Shown here in pieces: positions 4,691 through 9,227 of a stretch of 9,227 bases of DNA (position 1 is its first letter; every line of letters starts with the position of its first letter). Origin of the DNA: an uncultured Ruminococcus sp. GTDB taxonomy: Bacteria > Bacillota_A > Clostridia > Oscillospirales > Ruminococcaceae. The notes beneath the pieces were generated by a model. It did no database searches and was not told the origin of the DNA. It saw nothing but the letters and a program-made list of their open reading frames with translations. The position numbers and the translations under genes were made by a program. Location of the stretch: contig CAMYYQ010000021.1 of the NCBI GenBank assembly GCA_947303535.1, positions 1 through 9,227 on the forward strand. Reading direction: 5' to 3'.

Positions 4691-6658
4691 AATAAAAGAA
4701 TGAAAAAAGCTGTTCAGGAATCATTCAGATTCCCTGAGACCAAGCACAAAAATGAATTTCTTATGCAGGCTGAGGTCATCTCCGCTCAGGAAATGCAGCG
4801 GAAAAAGAGATATCCTGTTGTATTCAGACTGTCCGCCGCAGCTGCGGCTTGCGGAATGGCGGTAGGTTTATGGGCACATCTCGATAACCGCTCTAAACTA
4901 AGCGAAAATGATTTTCGTGGCGAGCCTGCGATCGTTACGACAACGGTCGGTAATGGTGAAGATCAGCCGATCACTACTGCTATCGGGAACGGCGAAACAG
5001 CAAGTGCAACAACTGTAAACGTCAGCGCAGTCACAACGGTCAGAACAGCGGCTGCAAAGACAACAACGGTAACCTCGGGACAAGCTCTTACTGCACTGGG
5101 AGCAAGATCTCGCAGCACTACTGCAAGCCGTTCCGACCACAGCAGAGTAACAACGAATACAAGCAGCAATCCAGCTGCTACTGAATATACGATCACAAAC
5201 GAAGAAAAAACTTATTATATGAAGCATCTCGGCGAGTTCGCCTCTGCATTTGTAATGGGAGGAAATGCCATTCCTATGGCATCAGCCGCCGAATACAAGT
5301 TACCGTATACAAGAATGTATCCGGGTGAGAACGACATATTCGCAGATATAGAAGCAAACCTTGAGATTGTTGATATAAGCGGCGACGGCGTTTTCAATAT
5401 GAGAGACTGCTATGATTTGTTCTGCTACAGCCATTATTATCAGGTATCCGATACCGTTAATTACAATTGCAGAAAATACGGCGTCTCAAAGACAGACGAC
5501 GAGGAAAATAATACTCCCTCGTGGCTCAGTTATTCAGAGCTTATAAGATATCTTCTTATCAAGGAAGGTCCAAAGCCTGAATTTTTCAGTAAAGAAGTTT
5601 ATCCGTACCGCGATACTGTAAACGGCACATATGCTCCTTTTGCATCTGATCTGTTCGTTTCGGCAGTATTCAGCGAAAGCGACCACCTTATGGCAGGTTA
5701 TCCGCTTATCTCTGCCGCGTACAGGAACAAGCTCATCGACCTTGACGTAAATGCTGACGGACTCTTTGATATAAATGATTATATCGACTATTTCGTCTGC
5801 ACCACTAATTTAAGCAAATCAAAGCAGGACAGCGGAGAATTCATACCGTGGGAAAGACCGGAAGCTACTGTTCAGCGCTGCAATGAGCTGCGCAGCAAAG
5901 CCGAAGCGATCACCCATGACGACTGGCTCGGTAATTACTTCGTATGGTGTCTGCTTGAATATACACCATTCCGCTCGGAATATGCAGAAGCAAGCTATTA
6001 CAACAGCATTATACCTGAGGCGTATTCAAAATACTACAGTCCCGAAAGATATTTTGAGGAGTATTGCGAAACTACGGGAATTGAGGAATATCTGTTCACA
6101 TTCAATACCCAGAAGTTCAACAGCTGCTTCGATGAATACTGCAAGGACGTCGCCGCAGGCAGAAGATCAGCTCCTGATATAAACCTTGACGGAGTTATAG
6201 ACCGCAAGGACTATGAAGCTTCCGATATCTATTTCGGTGATATCCTTAACGGAAGAAACGCTTCACAAAGCGAGCTCTCTTCCCGTGTATGGAACAATAT
6301 CACATCAAACTGTGATTTTAACAATAACGGCACAAGCGGTGATGTCTATGACATCATGATAACCCAGATGTACGTACTTATCAAGACAGGCGATAGCAGT
6401 CCAAACTCAGGCGGTTCTTATAATTACGACAGCAATATGGGTATCCTGTGGGATATGAACAATTCACGCAGCGGTGACGTTAACGGCGACGGCGAGGTAG
6501 ATATGGCAGATGCTGTTCTTATTATGCAGCACATTGCTAATCCGGATAAATTCCAGCTCACAGACTCAGCTATGTACAATGCTGATGTTGAAGGCGACTG
6601 CGACGGACTTAATTTAAACGATGCAAGTGCTATCCAGCGCAGACTTCTTGATCTGTGA
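4688..6658 (+). CDS. Membrane-anchored putative anti-sigma/sensor protein ending in a dockerin
   Basis: 656 residues. A basic cytoplasmic head of about 45 residues (MNKRMKKAVQESFRFPETK...) precedes one hydrophobic helix (about 46-63, VFRLSAAAAACGMAVGLWA). A long Thr/Ser/Ala-rich stalk (82-168) follows. The exterior (170-570) is not a known enzyme; it is mostly helical with many aromatics and holds four EF-hand-like loops: DISGDGVFNMRD (229-240), DVNADGLFDIND (353-364), DINLDGVIDRKD (497-508) and a divergent DFNNNGTSGDVY (543-554). The end (595-656) is a canonical type I-like dockerin: DVNGDGEVDMAD then ADAVLIMQHIAN, and a second repeat with DVEGDCDGLNLND and ASAIQRRLLDL. Dockerins plug into cohesins on scaffold proteins, usually to mount secreted enzymes. 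Here the dockerin is on a single-pass protein in an operon with an ECF sigma factor, which suggests a transmembrane regulator sensing cohesin or scaffold. Anti-sigma activity is inferred from topology and context; plain surface anchoring is the alternative. Confidence 0.86.
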   Translation: MNKRMKKAVQESFRFPETKHKNEFLMQAEVISAQEMQRKKRYPVVFRLSAAAAACGMAVGLWAHLDNRSKLSENDFRGEPAIVTTTVGNGEDQPITTAIGNGETASATTVNVSAVTTVRTAAAKTTTVTSGQALTALGARSRSTTASRSDHSRVTTNTSSNPAATEYTITNEEKTYYMKHLGEFASAFVMGGNAIPMASAAEYKLPYTRMYPGENDIFADIEANLEIVDISGDGVFNMRDCYDLFCYSHYYQVSDTVNYNCRKYGVSKTDDEENNTPSWLSYSELIRYLLIKEGPKPEFFSKEVYPYRDTVNGTYAPFASDLFVSAVFSESDHLMAGYPLISAAYRNKLIDLDVNADGLFDINDYIDYFVCTTNLSKSKQDSGEFIPWERPEATVQRCNELRSKAEAITHDDWLGNYFVWCLLEYTPFRSEYAEASYYNSIIPEAYSKYYSPERYFEEYCETTGIEEYLFTFNTQKFNSCFDEYCKDVAAGRRSAPDINLDGVIDRKDYEASDIYFGDILNGRNASQSELSSRVWNNITSNCDFNNNGTSGDVYDIMITQMYVLIKTGDSSPNSGGSYNYDSNMGILWDMNNSRSGDVNGDGEVDMADAVLIMQHIANPDKFQLTDSAMYNADVEGDCDGLNLNDASAIQRRLLDL

Positions 6659-6700
6659 CAATAAATAAAGCTATCACATTCCTCATATAAATGATATTTG

Positions 6701-6739
6701 AAAAGTACTCCCACGGTCAAGGCTGTGGGAGTACTTTTT
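6701..6739 (+). terminator. Terminator of the second sigma operon
   Basis: A perfect 14-bp stem is formed by 6701-6714 (AAAAGTACTCCCAC) and 6725-6738 (GTGGGAGTACTTTT), with a 10-base loop and a T5 run, 42 bases after the stop. The A4 run at its left end means it could also act on the opposite strand. Confidence 0.92.
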
Positions 6740-6786
6740 ATTGTTCAACTGAAAAATTCGGGTGGCGGAACGCCGTCCCCTACTAC

Positions 6787-6820
6787 TAAAAAAGCCACAG
6801 CTTTACTTAGCTGTGGCTTT
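6787..6820 (-). terminator. Terminator of the PadR/DUF1700/DUF4097 operon
   Basis: A perfect 12-bp stem is formed by 6791-6802 (AAAGCCACAGCT) and 6809-6820 (AGCTGTGGCTTT), with a 6-base loop. On the minus strand it is followed by a T6 run, so it suits the leftward operon ending at 6833, only 12 bases away. Confidence 0.9.
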
Positions 6821-6832
6821 ATTAATGCTATA

Positions 6833-7033
6833 TCATGGCTGTTTTGGCTCATCTTTTTCTTCTGCACGTTCAAGTGCCGAGATGACAGCGCAGAGCTTTT
6901 TCCTGCTTCCGCTGTCAAACTCAATGGTGACAACAGTATCATCACCGATAGGTAGAGTGTCCGTTACCGTACCGTCTCCGAAAAGCCGATGATGAACTCT
7001 GTTGCCTATTTTTATTTCAGTATGGTCAAGCAT
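6833..7033 (-). CDS. Small Tudor-like protein resembling the PcrA/UvrD C-terminal domain
   Basis: 66 residues, starting six bases after the stop of the DUF4097 gene and ending 12 bases before the operon terminator. The core (residues 8-50) reads KIGNRVHHRLFGDGTVTD, then VVTIEFDSGSRKKL and AVISALE. This matches the pattern GDRVxHxxFGxGTV...VxFxxxGxKKL...xLE at the C-terminus of PcrA/UvrD helicases, a small beta-barrel of the Tudor type that binds RNA polymerase in PcrA. Here it stands alone with an acidic/basic tail. The SD is weak (GAGAGA about nine bases upstream, within the previous gene's end), which fits translational coupling. The fold is a reasonable guess from motif pattern; no function is assigned. 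Its presence at the end of an envelope-related operon is unexplained. Confidence 0.7.
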   Translation of the reverse strand: MLDHTEIKIGNRVHHRLFGDGTVTDTLPIGDDTVVTIEFDSGSRKKLCAVISALERAEEKDEPKQP

Positions 7034-7039
7034 TGCAAC

Positions 7040-7939
7040 TTATCTCTCGTTGTAGTAAACATCTACCGAGCCAATGCCATGATCTATATCCATTTTATAC
7101 TTTCCGCCGTTTTTGGAGAAATCTGTCTCAGGGTTTGTAAGTCTGAATGTCATCTCGCCAACACCGCCGTCAGCATCTATATTTCCGTTGATAGTACCCT
7201 TAAACTCAAACTGTCCTACACCCTGATCCAGATCAAGACCGCCGAGTGTGCTTGAAAGAATGTTTATCTCACCTGCTCCGCCGTCGATCTTCAGCTTTTC
7301 CTTGCAGTCCATAGAATTTATGTTCAGCTGACCTGCTCCGCAGTCGATATCGCCGCTGTTACAAGTAATATCTGTAAATGTTACTTCCCCTGCACCGCAC
7401 TCCATTTTGAAAGTACCGCACTCTATATCTGAAGCAGTTGTCTCACCTGCGCCCATGTCAAGAATAAAGCTTGCATACTCCTTTTCAGGAATAGCTACCT
7501 TAACAGTAGCACTGTTATCGCCCCAAAGGTGAAAACTTGGCATAGTGATAAAGCCTATTCTCTTCTTTAAACATGAAGTTCTGAAAGTTGTTCCCTCTAC
7601 CTTCGCCTCAAATTCATCAGGAATATTTTCAGCATCAATATGTATCATCTTGTCACTGCTCTTTGTGATGATAAGATCACCGTAAGGAATATCAAGGTCT
7701 ATTTTATTTACTGTATCAGAGTTGAATGTCTGATGAATGTCCTTGAGCTTGAAATACTTATCCTTGTCGTGTCCGTTATAGAGAATAACACCGAGAACAA
7801 GCAGTATTATTCCAATAACAACAAATACCAGCCATACAAGTCCGCCGCCCGATCTCTTCTTCTGAGGAGCCTGCGGTGTCTGCGGTGCCTGAGGATACGG
7901 TGTACCCATGTTCATATCCATATTCATATTCTCATTCAT
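7040..7939 (-). CDS. DUF4097-family membrane-anchored beta-solenoid protein
   Basis: 299 residues. A Met/Asn-rich and Pro/Gln-rich N-terminus (1-30) precedes one transmembrane helix (about 34-54), then an exported repetitive domain. From residue 161 a motif of the form [D/E]xGxG[E/Q] recurs at 161, 180, 199, 219, 238, 257 and 286: DMGAGE, ECGAGE, DCGAGQ, DGGAGE, DQGVGQ, DGGVGE, DHGIGS. The 19-20 residue period fits the turns of a right-handed beta-helix, as expected for the DUF4097 family. The last interval is longer, at 29. The start ATG 7939 overlaps the end of the DUF1700 gene by eight bases, and GGGGG lies eight bases upstream. PadR-DUF1700-DUF4097 is a recurrent Firmicute gene set usually linked to envelope homeostasis; the molecular activity is not known. 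Confidence 0.88.
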   Translation of the reverse strand: MNENMNMDMNMGTPYPQAPQTPQAPQKKRSGGGLVWLVFVVIGIILLVLGVILYNGHDKDKYFKLKDIHQTFNSDTVNKIDLDIPYGDLIITKSSDKMIHIDAENIPDEFEAKVEGTTFRTSCLKKRIGFITMPSFHLWGDNSATVKVAIPEKEYASFILDMGAGETTASDIECGTFKMECGAGEVTFTDITCNSGDIDCGAGQLNINSMDCKEKLKIDGGAGEINILSSTLGGLDLDQGVGQFEFKGTINGNIDADGGVGEMTFRLTNPETDFSKNGGKYKMDIDHGIGSVDVYYNER

Positions 7940-8603
7940 TTACTTTTCCCCCTTTTTTGAAAAGACCGCCTATCCAGTTGCATACGCTCTTTATACCTCT
8001 GCCCATTGCTGGTATTGCCTTGTTCAGAACAGGCTTGCACATAAGCAATACCAGACCTGTTATTATGAAACCGCCGCCGAGGAGCATAAGTCCTACGCTT
8101 GGTACTTCAAATACTGCTGCGATACCGCCTGCGATCAATGCGATACCTGTTACAACAAATGCAACTACAAGAGATAATGCTGTAACGATAAGTGCAAATA
8201 ATACTGAAACAACAACTATGAGTATCGGAAGCCATATCGGGAATGTTATTACTGCAAGGAAAATTTTAAGTCCCCAGTTGCCTGACTTAGGCTGTACAGG
8301 CGCTCCCTGATATGGATACTGATACTGCGGCACAGGACCCGGCATCGGACCTGCTGCGAATGCAGGTGCAGGCTTAGGATCAAAAAACTCAGGTCCGCTT
8401 ATCTGTATACCGCTCTCACGGAGAATATTTACAGCCACATCTTCAGGTGAACCCATCGAAGTTGCTGTCTCCTCCTCTTTCCCGAACCCTGCGTCAAGAA
8501 ATACCTCTTCGTAGTAAGTAAGGGCATCATTTATATCATCGGAATTCATACCGCCTTTTTCCAGGCAGTTTCTCAATTTTGTAAGAAATTCAAGCTTGTT
8601 CAT
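7932..8603 (-). CDS. DUF1700 (HAAS-domain) membrane protein
   Basis: 223 residues from ATG 8603. Residues 1-64 are the HAAS/DUF1700 head: MNKLEFLTKLRNCLE, then DDINDALTYYEEVFLDAG and MGSPEDVAVNIL, matching the family's LGSPEDVA signature. A Pro/Tyr/Gln-rich linker (75-107) follows, then about three hydrophobic segments (111-133, 134-162, 165-189) and a basic tail. The frame can start at ATG 8621, but GAGGGAG (8619-8613) is nine bases before ATG 8603 and the family usually begins at MNKLEFL-like sequence. It overlaps the PadR gene by 14 bases and the DUF4097 gene by eight, so the three are one translational unit. In this gene set the head is thought to pair with PadR or the envelope protein; that is family context, not shown here. 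Confidence 0.87.
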   Translation of the reverse strand: MNKLEFLTKLRNCLEKGGMNSDDINDALTYYEEVFLDAGFGKEEETATSMGSPEDVAVNILRESGIQISGPEFFDPKPAPAFAAGPMPGPVPQYQYPYQGAPVQPKSGNWGLKIFLAVITFPIWLPILIVVVSVLFALIVTALSLVVAFVVTGIALIAGGIAAVFEVPSVGLMLLGGGFIITGLVLLMCKPVLNKAIPAMGRGIKSVCNWIGGLFKKGGKVNE

Positions 8604-8922
8604 TCTCTTCAGCTCCCTCATCCATTAAAATACTGTCGATCTTCTTTTTGTGATTACGCCATTCTTCTCTGTATTCCTCCAGAGAAGTTTTCCCCTGTAA
8701 CGTTAGTCGGTAATATCGGCGATTCCTGCCCATATACTCCTTATCATACGTTTCAAGCATATCGCCTTTCTGCAATCGTCTGAGTACAGGATAAAGTGTG
8801 GATTCTGATATATCCACAGCCTTTCGCAGATACTGCGTTATCTCATACCCGTATGTGTCATTGCGCTGAACTATGGAAAGCACCATAGCGTCAAGCAATC
8901 CTGCATTAATTGTAAAACCCAT
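8590..8922 (-). CDS. PadR-family transcriptional regulator
   Basis: 110 residues with the short PadR-like (PF03551-type) winged helix: LLDAMVLSIVQRNDTYGYEI (9-28), ISESTLYPVLRRLQKGDML (38-56) as the recognition region, the wing RRYYRLTLQGK (68-78), and a C-terminal dimerisation helix rich in Glu, Arg and Lys. Start ATG 8922 is chosen because AAAGGAG (8936-8930) lies seven bases upstream; a longer frame to 8961 would put this SD inside the gene. It heads the operon and follows a consensus promoter covered by a perfect palindrome, so it probably represses its own operon. Many PadR proteins respond to small lipophilic or antimicrobial compounds; the inducer here is unknown. Confidence 0.93.
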   Translation of the reverse strand: MGFTINAGLLDAMVLSIVQRNDTYGYEITQYLRKAVDISESTLYPVLRRLQKGDMLETYDKEYMGRNRRYYRLTLQGKTSLEEYREEWRNHKKKIDSILMDEGAEENEQA

Positions 8923-8929
8923 ATACTTT

Positions 8930-8936
8930 CTCCTTT
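8930..8936 (-). promoter_or_regulatory. SD that fixes the PadR start
   Basis: AAAGGAG on the minus strand (8936-8930) is seven bases before ATG 8922. The in-frame ATG 8940 lies just upstream of this SD, so it cannot use it. Confidence 0.75.
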
Positions 8937-8975
8937 CCATATAGTATTTTATGGTTTGCAATATTTGCTTTCTGA

Positions 8976-9000
8976 CAATATTATACGCCGTATAATATTG
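8976..9000. promoter_or_regulatory. Perfect 25-bp palindrome, likely PadR operator
   Basis: Arms CAATATTATAC (8976-8986) and GTATAATATTG (8990-9000) are exact reverse complements around a 3-base centre, GCC. The palindrome contains the whole -10 and most of the spacer of the operon promoter, so a bound dimer would block RNA polymerase. Further partial half-sites lie outside it: CAATATT at 8959-8965 and CAATATTAT at 9011-9019. That it is bound by the adjacent PadR is inference from position. Confidence 0.8.
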
Positions 9001-9008
9001 TTTGTCAA
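8980..9008 (-). promoter_or_regulatory. Perfect-consensus sigma-A promoter of the PadR operon
   Basis: On the minus strand TTGACA (9008-9003), a 17-base spacer (9002-8986) and TATAAT (8985-8980). Both hexamers and the spacing match the consensus exactly. The start point would be near 8973, about 50 nt before the PadR start. A promoter this strong normally needs tight control, which agrees with the overlapping palindrome. Confidence 0.9.
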
Positions 9009-9120
9009 TACAATATTATGATTTTTACAACGATTTGTATATCTGCACAATCAGAAATCCTATTTTTATACTTCTCACTGTTAGTTTTATACTAAGACAA
9101 CAGTAAAAGCGCATATAAAA

Positions 9121-9153
9121 GCCCGCAAGCAGTTACATAAACCGCTTACGGGC
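9121..9153 (-). terminator. Terminator of the gene entering from the right edge
   Basis: An interrupted stem: 9121-9125 (GCCCG) with 9149-9153 (CGGGC), AAGC with GCTT, and GTT with AAC, separated by single mismatches around a 5-base loop. On the minus strand it is followed by TTTTATA. It lies just downstream of a minus-strand stop at 9166. Confidence 0.72.
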
Positions 9154-9165
9154 GTTAAAACTATA

Positions 9166-9227
9166 TCATGTATTTTCAATATAAATGACGAATTCCATTT
9201 CGGAAGTCTCTTCCAGCCGTCTGACAT
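9166..9227 (-). CDS. C-terminal end of an unidentified protein (partial)
   Basis: The last 19 codons of a minus-strand frame enter from the window edge and end at TGA 9168-9166; the product ends VRRLEETSEMEFVIYIENT. It is preferred over the other two minus frames because one of those reads through the terminator and the other gives an unlikely composition. The hairpin at 9121-9153 fits as its terminator. Too short to assign a family. Confidence 0.5.
   Translation of the reverse strand, partial: VRRLEETSEMEFVIYIENT

Noticed and set aside
6698..6992. Overlapping open frames across the two terminators and the Tudor-like gene, both strands
   Set aside because: They read through perfect hairpins with T runs, and the translations look random, while the 66-residue minus-strand frame 6833-7033 has a recognisable pattern.
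7876..8310. Plus-strand open frame over the DUF1700/DUF4097 junction
   Set aside because: Antisense to two overlapping family members with strong motifs; low-complexity translation and no SD.
8965..8996. Possible rightward promoter at the PadR palindrome (TTGCTT and TATAAT)
   Set aside because: The spacer would be 20 bases and the TATAAT arises from palindrome symmetry; no rightward gene follows.
8976..9019. Transposon ends or a CRISPR-like repeat at the CAATATT copies
   Set aside because: Only one perfect palindrome with a 3-base centre plus short partial copies; no transposase, target-site duplication or regular spacers. The promoter overlap explains it better as an operator.

Overview
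The window looks like chromosomal DNA from a gut or rumen Clostridia-class Firmicute, most likely Ruminococcus or a close relative. The clues are moderate-to-low GC with AT-rich intergenic DNA, strong AGGAGG-type Shine-Dalgarno (SD) sites, sigma-A type promoters, a secreted SGNH/CE3-like esterase with a C-terminal dockerin, another dockerin on a membrane protein, a serpin, and a PadR/DUF1700/DUF4097 operon. This assignment comes from gene content, not from a database match.

Layout, left to right. (a) 2-349: C-terminal end of a serpin whose reactive loop is visible, closed by a strong terminator. (b) 426-2715, plus strand: a sigma-A-like promoter, a possible 14-residue leader peptide, an ECF-type sigma factor, and a single-pass membrane protein with a short cytoplasmic N-terminus and a large exterior carrying a PASTA domain and a possible IseA-like domain. 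(c) 2777-3955, minus strand: a dockerin-bearing CE3-like esterase, convergent with (b) and sharing a bidirectional terminator with it. (d) 4010-6658, plus strand and divergent from (c): a second ECF sigma factor and a second single-pass membrane protein, whose exterior has several EF-hand-like calcium loops and ends in a canonical dockerin. (e) 6701-6820: two terminators for convergent transcripts. (f) 9008-6833, minus strand: a PadR regulator, a DUF1700 membrane protein, a DUF4097 solenoid protein and a small Tudor-like protein, in a tightly packed operon behind a perfect-consensus promoter overlaid by a perfect palindrome. (g) 9121-9227: the tail of another minus-strand gene and its terminator.

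Two sigma/membrane-partner pairs of the same design flank a secreted carbohydrate esterase. In each pair the second protein has the topology of a transmembrane anti-sigma factor: a short cytoplasmic head, one membrane helix, a Ser/Thr-rich stalk and a sensory exterior. The exteriors differ. One has a PASTA fold, a domain known from cell-wall-sensing kinases and penicillin-binding proteins. The other ends in a dockerin, the plug used for docking onto cohesins. The most interesting hypothesis is that the second pair reports on cohesin, scaffold or cellulosome status and the first on peptidoglycan status. The sequence supports the architectures; the sensing roles and the anti-sigma activity are inference.

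Several starts were moved from the longest open frame on the basis of SD sites: first sigma factor at ATG 570, esterase at ATG 3900, second sigma factor at GTG 4226, DUF1700 protein at ATG 8603, and PadR at ATG 8922. No tRNA, rRNA, CRISPR array, insertion sequence or riboswitch was recognised.
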